Positions 36,168-46,933 of a stretch of DNA of 64,000 bases are shown in pieces. The notes beneath the pieces were generated by a model, which was not told where the DNA came from, searched no databases, and worked only from the letters and a program-made list of their open reading frames with translations. Source of the DNA: Cryptomeria japonica (taxonomy: Eukaryota; Streptophyta; Pinopsida; Cupressales; Cupressaceae); assembly GCF_030272615.1 (NCBI RefSeq), contig NC_081410.1:508547942-508611941 (forward strand). The letters are read 5' to 3'. Made by a program: the position numbers and the translations under genes. The stretch's first letter is position 1; every line of letters begins with the position of its first letter.

Positions 36168-36336
36168 TGTTGGCATTCTACATTCAATGAGAATATGGTT
36201 GATGTTGTTATTGATGGCAACCAACCAGTAACAGGTTGCACAGGTCCACCGGCAACACAAACATTGTCTACCGGCACCGGTAGGAACAACAAAGGCACAT
36301 TCACCAGCATCTAGATTACATCGGCAATGAAGTATA
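36168..36336 (+). repeat. 5' LTR of element B, first piece
   Basis: Starts TGTTGGCATTCTAC. It matches 45191-45281 and the continuation at 50713. It is broken by element F after AGTATA. Confidence 0.9.
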
Positions 36337-37845
36337 TGTTAAGTACAGATGCCAATAGTAAAGCTCTAAGTCAATAGATAATAAGATGAGAGGGGGGGGT
36401 ATATCATACAAACTTAATCTTCAAGATATTCAACAGATTCAACCTCGGTAGCATATACTACAGAAAACTGTAAAACATTTAAACTCATGAACATATAACA
36501 TTAGAACACATATAACACCAGATTTAACATGGAAACCCAAATAGGGAAAAACCACTATGAAATTTCGGACCCACTAAGAAATATACTCTTCTAGAGTATG
36601 CTCAGTTAAAAGCAAATCTTGTTAAAGATTACAAACACATTGCTAGATGTGACCCGGTTAAGGGATTTCCCTCAGATCTATTAGGATCTTGCACTTTGTT
36701 AGAAGTGACATTGTCAAAGGATTTCAAACACTCATTTAGAATGTTACCTTGCTAGAGGATTTACAAATAAGACTGTTAAGTCCACTCGGTTAAGAGATTT
36801 TCTGTCACTTACAATATAAACAACAGTAATAAAATATATCTGCAACTTCACATTTGAAATGCTAAAGTAGATCCTATTTTCTCAAAATAATCTTGTCATA
36901 AGACTTATCTTGTCCCTTGTAGGGCTTGCTGGGCTCCTTAATCTGTTCTTCAATTAGATCTCCAAGCTTCTATGCTCGGTAAACATTACTGTAGCATCAA
37001 TGTGCTTACATTTGCCCGCATACATTGTTCATCAATAATTCCTTATTTATAAACAATTCTAACTGCTTAATCTCCTTGATCACATTTCCCATGATCAATC
37101 TTAGCCATCAGATCTTCAAACTTGACTAGGTTCAATGTATCCTTTGATCTGAAAACATTTTACCTTTCCTTGGGACTTGCATTCCTTTCTTGTAACTTGC
37201 ACAAGGTTATTGCGGTTCAATGTAAGCTGTAGATCTTCTTGCTGATCTTCCATTTCCATAGATCCTTAACAAACTTCATGCACGACATACCAATCATTTA
37301 ATCAACTCCAGCTCATCATTATCCTTCATTAAATAATGCTTGTATTCATCCAATGCAATCTGTTATAACTCGGTTGTTACCCGGTTAACATTGAACTTCA
37401 CTCGGTAGACATTCTGCCTTGTTTAACCGATATCAATAACCTTAGGGTTTACCGACTACGTTTCTTAGGGTTTACCGACTAGGTTCTTTTCTCGGCAACA
37501 TAGTACAGTATCAAACATCATATTTAGGATATCAAAACAATCAAGACAACATGATCTCATCATTGTCTAACTTGGTAATAGTTGCCCATTGAATAACTCA
37601 TTTCTCCCCTTTATTATCACATTCTTTCTGTGTCACTTACCAGCTTCTTAATACTCATCAAAACATACTTTTCAAGATATGGCAACATCATACTAAATCA
37701 GAAAATCAATTTCTTGACATCAATGACAAAATAATATTATTAAGATAGTAATCATCCTTCTTTAGTTATATCAATAATCTTCAACAACCTTCTCAATATC
37801 CTTATTGAAATGCTAACAATATTTCTTTCTACTGAAATGCCAACA
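36337..37845 (-). repeat. 3' LTR of element F
   Basis: 1,509 bp, TGTTAAGTAC to AATGCCAACA in plus coordinates, next to polypurine tract 37846-37858. Its inner end carries the pyrimidine-rich/GAGGGGGGGG block typical of these LTRs (36390-36400). It has no second copy in the window because the element is 5'-truncated. Confidence 0.85.
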
Positions 37846-37858
37846 ATCTCCCCCTTTG
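37846..37858 (-). other. Polypurine tract of element F
   Basis: Minus strand CAAAGGGGGAGAT, identical to the tracts of B and C and preceded, as in those, by CCATCAATGC. A second purine run (AAAGGGGGAGAAG) lies at 38009-38021 on the same strand. Confidence 0.85.
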
Positions 37859-38238
37859 GCATTGATGGAAAAACCATCTTGATTTGATTTACTTGATTCA
37901 GATTCAGATTGTTGTATCAACTTCTTTAGCTGTGTCTAAAGTCTTTTCTGAAGTCTTCTACCCCAGTCATTAGTCTTCTATTATCTTCTCCATTTACTCC
38001 ATTTAGTCTTCTCCCCCTTTGACAACAATGCCAAAAAGAAAACTAATTCAGGGTTCCTTCACCTATGAAGTGATTGCCTCACTATGTTACATATGTATCA
38101 TCTTGGACTCGGTCAGAGCATCTTGTCTCTATTCATAATTCCCTACACACCTTTATAAAATCTCCTAAAGTGCATAAATCAACATCAATCCACAAATAAT
38201 ATTCTATGAAATCAGTTAATTGATGCTTTCACCGAACT
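37859..38238 (-). other. 3' untranslated region of element F
   Basis: Between the pol stop and the polypurine tract. Non-coding, with an extra purine tract at 38009-38021. Confidence 0.6.
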
Positions 38239-39496
38239 CTAACAGTGAGTAAAAGATAGGGGTAGGACCCCTAACTTGCTTCTGAGATACTCAAAAGTGT
38301 CTTTTGGTAGTGGCTTGGTGAAGATGTCTGCAATTTGCTCCTTTGAACTGATATATTTCAGCATAACATTCTTCTATTGAACTTCTTCTCTGAGATAATG
38401 ATGTTTTATAGAGATATGCTTTGTTTTAGAGTGCATTACCGGATTCTTTGAAATGTTAATGGCACTAGTGTTATCACAAAATATAGTTACTGGCTCAGTA
38501 ACCTTTTCATTTATACCTTCCAACAGTTGGTTGATCCATGCTATGTTGGTACAATTCAATGTTGCAGTGACGTATTCAGCTTCAACTATTGACTGTGAAA
38601 TGCATCCTTGTTTCTTGCTAAGCCAACTTACTAGTCTGTTTCATAAGAAGAAAGCTCCACCACTTGTGCTTTTCCGGTCATCAATGTTCCCTGCCCAATC
38701 AGCATTAGTATAAACTTTTAAATCAAAATCATTCCTCTTTTCATATACTAAACCATAATCTTCAGTGCCTCTCAGGTATCTAAAAATTCTTTTGATCGCT
38801 ATCATATGGGTTTCTTTGGGATCTGCAAAAAATCTTGTAACTATACCTACTGCATGTGCTATATCCGGTCTGCTGTGAACAACATATTTGAACTTTCCAA
38901 TCATAGATCGGTAAAGTGTCTCATCAATAGATATAGATTCATCATTCTTTGACAGTTTACAGTTGGTAGTCATAGGAGTACTTACCAGTTTTGAATCCTC
39001 CATTCCAAATTTCTTCAGGATTTCCTTTATATACTTGGATTGAGTAACGAAAATCTCATTTTTTATTTGCAGTATTTGTAAACCTATGAAATTCTTTATC
39101 TCACCAATTAATGACATCTCAAATTCTTTGCACATTTCATTTCCAAAGTTCTTGCATTGAGAATCATTTCCACAAAAAATAATATCATCAACAAATATGG
39201 CTGAAAGCAGTATACCATTATTCTCATCATTCTTCATATACATGTTGATGTTTTCACTTGTCCTTATAAAACCAATCTTGATTAAGTAAGAGTGCACTCT
39301 TTCATACCATGCTCTGGGTGCTTGCTTTAGACCATATAAAGCTTTGTTCAATTTACATACCTGATCTTTATTCTTGTCTTCAACAAATCCTTCAGGTTGT
39401 TCAATGTAAACTTCTTCTTCTAATATACCATTCAAAAATGCAGATTTAACATCCATCTAATAAACTTTGAAATTTTTGAAAGCAGCATATGCCAAT
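38239..39496 (-). pseudogene. Copia reverse transcriptase C-terminal half and RNase H (element F)
   Basis: One frame runs from 39496 to the stop at 38239-38241, interrupted by three stops (39457, 38641 and just past 38374). RT hallmarks: [39 protein letters not shown] and the catalytic [13 protein letters not shown] (YVDD-type). RNase H follows: [20 protein letters not shown], then IFCDNTSAINISKNPVMHSK, HISIKHHYLREE and ADIFTKPLPKDTFEYLRSKL, the canonical Copia ending. The first three fingers/palm blocks of RT and all upstream domains are missing. At two of the stops the family residue is Gln (VYQMDV; EVQQK), so CAG-to-TAG changes explain them. Confidence 0.93.
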
Positions 39497-40135
39497 AGTA
39501 TACCAGCTCTCAGGCTGTTATGAGACAAAGTTTTATCTATATGATTTGTATTGTAAATGTAATTAATTATTTGTAAGCCAACATGATGTATTGTAAGGAC
39601 TCATATATGTATGAGATCTTATAGATCATTTTGCATTGAGAAGGATATGTGATTATTATTATTAGTATATGTAAGACAACAAAAGGTTTTGGTTAAGCTA
39701 TCTGACTAAGCTTAAATCGGTACTGAACCAAGCATTAGAGATGCTATTTTGAGCAATACATTGTATTGGATTTAATTATCCATTTTGTAGTCAGTGAGAC
39801 TCTTCTGTTGAGCAGTGAGCTCTATGTTGTTGGCCTTCCTACATGTGCATTCCCATGCTGTAAGTAATATTTATTCATATTGGCCAGTGAGTAAATATTG
39901 TGGGTCACAAATCCCACCAAGGTTTTTCCCACACTGGGTTTCCTTACCAAAATATCTTGTGTTATGGTGTGCATTTATGTCGTCTCTATTATTTCTATTT
40001 GCTGCATTATTACTTGTTTACCGGTACATTAATTTAAGTTGCGAAGTTGTAAATAAGTTCAAATATTCCACTAACCAGTTAGACATTGATTTACCCCCTC
40101 TCTCAGTGTTTTTGGGACTGTCATTGCATTTAACA
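39497..40135 (+). repeat. 5' LTR of element B, second piece
   Basis: Continues the LTR after F, ending GCATTTAACA at 40135. It matches 50790-51425. Confidence 0.9.
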
Positions 40136-40153
40136 ATTGGTATCAGAGCCTGG
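40136..40153 (+). other. Primer-binding site of element B
   Basis: ATTGGTATCAGAGCCTGG, tRNA-Met type, directly after the LTR. Confidence 0.88.
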
Positions 40154-40206
40154 TCCTCTATTTGAAAAAGCCTAACAACTTGAGGCAGATTCTGAAACTG
40201 GTACTG

Positions 40207-41319
40207 ATGGAGAGCTTGAGAAAATAGTTGGAAGGAGCTCTTGAAGATTTTGATACAGAAAAATTGACGAATATCAAACTTGAAGATGATTTGAGGATTG
40301 CTAAGGAATTCATTAAAGGACTTCGGGAGAACCTGGTTATAGCACAAAACAAGAGGAAGGAACTTCATGAGAAAATGCAGAAACATGATGAAGGAAAGGA
40401 AACTCTTAGTGATATTACAGAAAAGTTGAGGCAAGAGAACACTAACATGAGGAATGGAAAGAAAGATTTAACCATGAGGCTATGTAAGGATATTGAAGAA
40501 AGGAAGAAAAATGAAGAAGACTTGACTAGAAGACTTAATGACAGAGCAAATGAAAATCTGAGACTTTGTCATGAGAATCATATGCTAAAAATAGATCTAA
40601 TTCACATGCAACATGATAAAGAGGAGCTTAGGAGACAAATTGGCATTCTGGAAAATGAGTTGATCACTACGAATGAACACAAAGACAAATTCAAGAAAAG
40701 TTCAAAAAGTCTTGATGACATGCTGAAAAGACAAAAACCTAATGGAGATACAATTGGACTTGGATTTGAACATGGAGAAAGTTTCGGGGTTGCAAATAAC
40801 CAAGATCACAGTAAACCGGTAAGACAACCTAATTATTATAAATTTAATGGGAAATGTTTCAATTGCAACCAAATTGGTCATAGAGAAAATCAATGTAGAT
40901 TTAGAAATAATCAGAATACAAACTCACCCACTGGTCAATGTTCCAAATGCAATAAAGTTGGTCACAATTCAAAAAATTGCAAAATGAATGTGATATGTTA
41001 TGTTTGTGGTAGATTTGGACATTTATCTAATCAATGCAGAACACAAACCGGTCAAGGATATGGAAAATCTATTTAGAGGAATAATGTAACTTGTTATGCA
41101 TGTGACAAGATTGGGCATATTGAATATTTTTGTAGAAGCAAGACTATAACGACAAACAATAAAGGATCTAATGAGAAGGGAAAAGAAAAGGTAAATGAAA
41201 TAAAGAAAGAATTTTCAAAACAATGGATTAAGAAGAGTGATCAGAAAGTTGATGAATTTGTCTCTGCACTTGTAGAACAGAGTAACCCTCCACCGGTAGG
41301 AGATTCTTCATCTACCTAA
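40207..41319 (+). pseudogene. gag-like protein with four CCHC knuckles (element B)
   Basis: One frame from ATG 40207 to TAA 41317-41319 (370 codons) with two TAG stops, at 40225 and 41074. Residues ~10-180 are a charged coiled coil (KLTNIKLEDDLRIAKEFIKG). The knuckles are CFNCNQIGHRENQC, CSKCNKVGHNSKNC, CYVCGRFGHLSNQC and, after the second stop, CYACDKIGHIEYFC. The first TAG corresponds to CAA/CAG (Gln) in element A. The open part is 40228-41076. Same architecture as A and D. The role is probably RNA binding and particle assembly, by analogy. Confidence 0.85.
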
Positions 41320-41621
41320 GGAATAATCCTTAGGGGGTATGGTAGCAAGCTGAAAATCATGTATTCTACCCTCAGTTGATGGTAAGAAGACACATTTATT
41401 CTTTACCGACAGATATGTTAAGATTTCACTCAATCGACAATCATTGATGTGGTTTTTGAAGAAATTTTTGGTTATAAAGCATCGAAAATCACTCATTTCA
41501 ATCCACCAAGCATCCAAGCATTCAGAGAGCACGAAATTGAGAAAAGGCATCCTAAGGCAAAGCAACAAAAGTGTTCTTCAGGCATTCAAGGATTTCAAGG
41601 AAGAGGCATTTATCTTTCAAA
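41320..41621 (+). other. Spacer/leader before ORF2 of element B
   Basis: About 300 bp without its own gene; a short overlapping frame at 41444-41673 looks fortuitous. It is equivalent in position to 17924-18446 of D. Confidence 0.5.
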
Positions 41622-44600
41622 ATGGCATCTTCATCTTCTACACCTGAGTTTATTGCAAACCCTACTGTGGTAGAAAACATTAAGTTCCCTAGGCTCGTGT
41701 TTAAGATCATCCCTAAAATTGCCAAGAAAGATGATTCTATCAGAGCTTTTTCAAAAATTCCGAAAGGAGTCGCTTTTGCCGAAGACCCTAGAATTTACAT
41801 TCACTGCAACATAGAAAATTTAGGGACTGGTGACCTAAAGAACATGTACAATGATGTTATTACTGATGAATAAGGTCTGGTTAATTCAGAGCACAAGATT
41901 GTAGGAGACTTAGGATTTGTTGAAATTCTAAACATACCTGAATTTCCGAAGGAGGTAGTTCATCTTGTACTAAGCAGAGTTCATGGAGAGTTTATGTGGC
42001 TTAAATTTGTTTTTAAAATCTTAAAGGAAGCAATCAAAGCAGTTACTGGTTTATCCTCAACCAGTAGTAGGCCCGACAAAACTAAGAAGATACCTAACAA
42101 GGGTGTTATGGATTTTACCAGAGCTACATCTGACAATAGATCTCTTAGGGTTAATGACATTACTGATGCAAATGTGAGATATGTGAGCATGGTACTTGGC
42201 TATAGAGTAACTCATTCAAACATATTAAATTCAGTTTCCAGCTTATGTATTCATAGTGCATATGAGATGGTCAAGAATAATGCTAGGATTGATATCTGTG
42301 AATGGCCTAAGGATGAACTGATTGGTAACTTGAAAAAGATTAAGGGTGACAAGAAAGGGACATTCTATTTTGGCAACCTATTTGTGTGTTTGATGCTTTA
42401 CTTCACCAAAGCTAACATTGGCTATAAGGACTTTGGATATGACATCCCAATAGGCAAACAAATCATGGAAGCTATCACTGGTATGGGCTCCAACGGTGAC
42501 AAAATTATAGCAAACTACTTCAAAAACTTCCAAACTAAGATGAAAGCTAGAGAAAGGATACCACAGAGCATAGTAGATAAGTATGATAAGAAAATCTTCT
42601 TTGTAATCAAACAAGATGAAACATGGATGAAAATTTTTACTCCTAGAACTATTTGGATAACAGAAATGGGTTATGAAGTTGATCTGAATATTCTTGAAGC
42701 ATATGATAAGACACTTCTTGATGCACCTAAGGAACCATCTAAAAATTTTTTTGGTAGTGTTGAGACCATTGAGTGTGTTATTTTGATGCAGAAGCAGAGA
42801 AAAGGAAGAGAGAACTTTATCAAAGATGCATCCAAGATGGCTAAGGAGGGTAAAGAAAATGTAATGAACTTGAGTGGTATATATCTGCTAGTGAACTGGA
42901 AGGACTAAAACCAAAAGCTCATGTTTCACCGGTTGTCACTTCTTTGGATATAGACAGTGGAAAAGAAGCCGAGTTCAAAAGAGTTGAGAGGAAAAAGAGA
43001 AAACCCTCACCGATACCTTCTCCTTCTCCTAAAAAGGCAAGGACATTAAGGAAAAAACACCAGGCTATAAGGGAGCCTAAGAAGAAACCAACCCCAAACA
43101 AGAAACAAACTAAGACACTAGATACCCTTACACCGGAGGAACTGGTAAATGAGATAACACAAGATGGTAATCTTTGCAATATAAATAAATTATATCATCC
43201 ATTCAAAGATTCTAACAAGGACACTATAGAGGCTAGTATTATTTTGCATTTAGACATCTATAAGAAGGTTTTGATTGAAGTTGGAGACAATCTGCTGAAT
43301 GACTTGTATATAAGATTAGAAGCTAAGAGAATGTCAGTAATGGAATTAGACAAAAAGTTAAAAGCTGAAGAATTATTGGTAGTACATCTTGTAAATTATA
43401 AAGAGGAAATTGATGAACTAATTTTTGAAGAAAACTGGTCAGTTTCTATGAGTGGACACTGACAGGTTAGCCTAATGGCTAGGAGAGTAAAAGAAATTGC
43501 TGATGAAACTGTAGACAAATGGGACATATTATTTGTTGAAAAAAAAAAGAAAGAGGAAAGGGAGAGACAAAATGGACAAATCTTTTGCTAAGGTACACCA
43601 GAAGGACAAAGGTAAAATCAAAATTGGTAGTATACCTATTATAAAGATCACAGATAACATTCCTCCACCAACACAGGATACTCCACAAATAACTTTAGAT
43701 ACACCAATACATATAGACAATCAACCGAATAAGGAAACTGAAGAAGTTACACATGATGACACTAACTTAGATTCTAAAATTATTTTCACCATGAATGTAG
43801 ATACACAAGATTTCAACATTGTTGTGGATAAAGAGACTGTAGAGGTTAGGACAGTCGATGCTAAGAACAGTGAGATCTTTGAGTCACTGACACACACTGT
43901 TGACTTTGAGAACATTGAAATATCGGCACAAGCTAAGAAACTAAAGACTAAAAAACTGACAGAGGATAAGGTAACTAACATTGAGAAACTGGAGACAGAG
44001 AAACTGATAGTTGCAGAGGTACTTACAAAGACTAAAAAACCAAAAGAAGTAGAGGTAATAAAACACACAGAGAAACTAGCTGAAAATGTAACTAAAGAGG
44101 AAGCAATTGATGGAAATAAGGAAGAAATAGTTAAAGCAATTGGGAAATTATTTGTTGAAAGGAAATCTATCGCAAAACCAAGCACATCTATAGGAAAATT
44201 TAGACCCACTAATGTAACAAATGTTCTATTGGATTATATTAAGAGGATAATAGATTGCAATTCCTTAGAATTTAAGGCTATTGATGACACATTACCTATT
44301 TTCAAGATGATTGCACCAACCTGTAAGATAGATCACATTGAGGATTCTTTAGGTAAATTGGACTCATTGTCCAAATTTATTGCTGAAAATGTTCTTACCA
44401 TAGATAAGGTGAATGAGGAAATTGTAAAGGAAAGAGTAGATAAAGAGAAAGGTGAATTCTTTGAGAAAACTATCAAAGACTGTACTAAGCACATGGATTC
44501 ACTATTACCGGTACTTAACTCAACAATTTTGGAATATAAGGAGATGTATAGAGAAGCTTGCAAGCCTCACCACTTGACTGAAGATATTGATGAGGAAATT

Positions 44601-44849
44601 AAGAAGATACAAAAGGAGATAGATGACATTGCAGATAGTATGATAGGTTCTTCGGGACTTATCTCAATTTTTAAACAGGAAATGATAGTTTTTAAGGAGA
44701 AGTTAGAAAAACTTGAGAAAGAGAAAGCAAGGATAAAGATAAAGACCCAAGAACTGAAAAGAAAACTTGGTCCAAGATTGGATAGTCTCATCACTCAGCG
44801 GGTTGAGCTATCAAAGACAACAATTCAAGGAGAATGGTCACAGGACTAG
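41622..44849 (+). pseudogene. ORF2 of element B (conserved unknown protein)
   Basis: It starts at ATG 41622 (MASSSSTPEFIANPTVVEN) and ends at the stop 44847-44849, about 1,075 codons. A stop lies at 41871 and frameshifts near 42880 and 43465-43530; the long open parts are 41994-42908, 42944-43462 and 43533-44849. The conserved N-terminal region shows VHLVLSRVHGEFMWLKFVFK, YVSMVLGYRVTHSNILNSVS, YFGNLFVCLMLYF, NYFKNFQTKMKARERIP and PRTIWITEMGYEVD, matching D and C. Then come a basic Pro/Lys-rich stretch (KRKPSPIPSPSPKKARTLRK), a Thr/Lys/Val-rich low-complexity part and a C-terminal coiled coil (LEKEKARIKIKTQELKRKL). No catalytic motif. Function unknown. Confidence 0.85.
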
Positions 44850-45177
44850 CAGATGCACTATCTGACCGACATGATCTAGCAAACATAAACCATTATTTCT
44901 GACAGTAACAAATTCATGCACAACCTGAATCTAATTCTGGCGAACATTTTTCAACTTGTAAACAACTGGTTACAGGCTATGAGGTAGCATTTTTCTATTA
45001 TTATTTTTTTTTACATCCTTTGCCATTGATGTCAAAGGGGGAGTAGTATGGAGAAAAATAAATGCACAGAAGAGATCACTTGCTTAGGGGGAGCAAACTC
45101 TTTTTTTGGGATCAGGTTTTGGATTTCATTTTTCGATAACAGTTTTGGATTTTTCTCACGAGTGTTGCCATCAATGC
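44850..45177 (+). other. 3' untranslated region of element B with extra purine tracts
   Basis: Non-coding. Purine runs CAAAGGGGGAGTAG (45035-45048) and TAGGGGGAG (about 45086-45094) precede the final tract, giving three in 160 bp. Several polypurine tracts before the 3' LTR are a known trait of Sirevirus-type Copia elements. Confidence 0.7.
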
Positions 45178-45190
45178 CAAAGGGGGAGAT
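45178..45190 (+). other. Polypurine tract of element B
   Basis: CAAAGGGGGAGAT, with GTTGCCATCAATGC just upstream, immediately before LTR start TGTTGGCATT. Confidence 0.88.
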
Positions 45191-45281
45191 TGTTGGCATT
45201 CTACAGTCAATGAAAATATGGTTGATGTTGTCATTAATGGCAACCAGCCTGTAACAGGTTGAACAGGTCCACCAGCAACAC
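45191..45281 (+). repeat. 3' LTR of element B, first piece
   Basis: TGTTGGCATTCTAC onward, cut by element E after AACAC (45277-45281). Confidence 0.92.
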
Positions 45282-46933
45282 TGATGCAGAGAGATCAACT
45301 CTGGAACTCTCCCTAAGGATTAAATCAACTCAAGGAGACACATCAAAGGATCCTCTACATGCTAGGTGATTCAAAACCAAACTCAACTCAACACACCCAA
45401 CCAAGGATAACATCAAAATGGTTTGTTCCAACACCTCTATTGGTCTTAACACATCCCAAACACCATAAGACAAGGTTCTACACACCCCCAAACTCAGACT
45501 CAAACTCATAAACCAAACTTGCTCTTCTAGGCTCTATTCCTTGTAGCCTCCAAATCGGGTATTTTCAACTTTTCTCCAAATCATCCCAAAACACTTGACA
45601 AAAAAATTACATATTTAGACACCCATTTGGATGTTACACAACATATTAGAAAACCAATATAGGTTGTTTTGGACGGACCCTTTGCTGTCCTCAAATGTGC
45701 CCCTTTTTAGCCTTAAAAACCACCCACTTTACAAAGGAAATACCAACAAAACTTAACAATAGATTAAACCCTTTTGTACAGTCTCTTATTATGTTCCCAA
45801 ACCAACGATTTTTCAGGTCTTAGGTCTTGGTTGCACTCCTAGATACCCAAACACCAAAAAACTCACTAAATCACCCTTTTCCCTAGGGCTTTCTAGAAAT
45901 ATCACTTCCAATCACTTCCAAGGCTCAAACAAAGTTCAAACACCTTTAAAATGGTGTGTCTAGACACTTCAATGCATAAAATACCCCCCTTGTTCAATTA
46001 GATTCTCTGCTGCTGCACTCTAGCCTTCATTTTCACTCATTTCCAGTCACTTTTCTTCAACTTTCATGCAACTTTCATGGTGTACACCTGCACTCTTCAC
46101 TCCTTCCTATCAATCATGGGTTAGTAAACTATTTTACATGTTATTTGGCATCCATCCTATGAGAATCAGACCTGTACATTCATAGGATGGATCCTTACAT
46201 GCTTGGAAATTCACAAATTAGTGAAAAAAATCACTGTCTTTTCTGGGACAGTCAGCAATAAATAAAAATATGATACTTTCAAGACTTCAAAAATGCACTC
46301 AATACATCAAAGGAATAACCAATAAACCCCCAATGTACAGCAATGATGATCCCTTAGCCTTTCAATGCAAAGAAAGCATGAAAAAACAAGGATTTGACAG
46401 CAAATAAAGAGTTTTTTAATTAATTTTCTGAGACAGTCCGTACAAGTCCGTACCAGCATCATCCAACCACACAAAAATTACTTTAGAGACTTTATAAGAC
46501 CTTCCCCAACCAACTCCAACCAATCTCCAACTAATCCAAGTGATTAAAATGTCAAAACAACTCTAAAACTTATTTCCCACCAAAACTGGAACTAGTTGTT
46601 GAAATTCAAAATTTGAATTTTCAACTTTATTTCTAATACTTTTAATCAACTAAAACCTATCCCATTCAACTTATTTTGACATAATAAGATCATTAAATCA
46701 CAATAAACCCCTATCCAACCTATCTAGACTCCATCATCCTATTACATTGCATTTTGGTCCTTAGGCCTTTATCAGGACCTTTAGGACTTTTACATAATTT
46801 ATTGAATTCAACATTACAATAGGCCATTATAGGCTTCAAAACATTCCAATTGACCTCTAGTGATGTCATATCACTCTCCTTAGTCCTTGGTGTCCTCCTT
46901 TGTTCATTTGCCCTCCTGGATGCTCCAGCATCA
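45282..46933 (-). repeat. 3' LTR of element E
   Basis: 1,652 bp, TGATGCAGAG to CCAGCATCA. It contains the last ~71 codons of the gag-protease ORF (46933-46720). Confidence 0.95.

Larger units (their letters stand above)
36337..39496 (-). mobile_element. 5'-truncated Copia retrotransposon F
   Basis: On the minus strand it starts abruptly inside reverse transcriptase at 39496 and continues through RT, RNase H, polypurine tract and a complete 3' LTR ending at 36337. Gag, integrase, the first half of RT and the 5' LTR are absent. The insertion is bounded by AGTATA at 36331-36336 and 39497-39502. That can be read as a 6-bp target duplication or as microhomology, because the RT coding sequence itself naturally contains AGTAT at that point. 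Confidence 0.88.

Noticed and set aside
38453-38713. Open frame on the plus strand in element F
   Set aside because: It is the antisense shadow of the Copia RT/RNase H reading frame on the minus strand.
43721-44209. 162-codon minus frame, Ser/Thr/Val-rich
   Set aside because: Antisense of the Lys/Thr-rich part of B's ORF2. The composition is explained by that frame.
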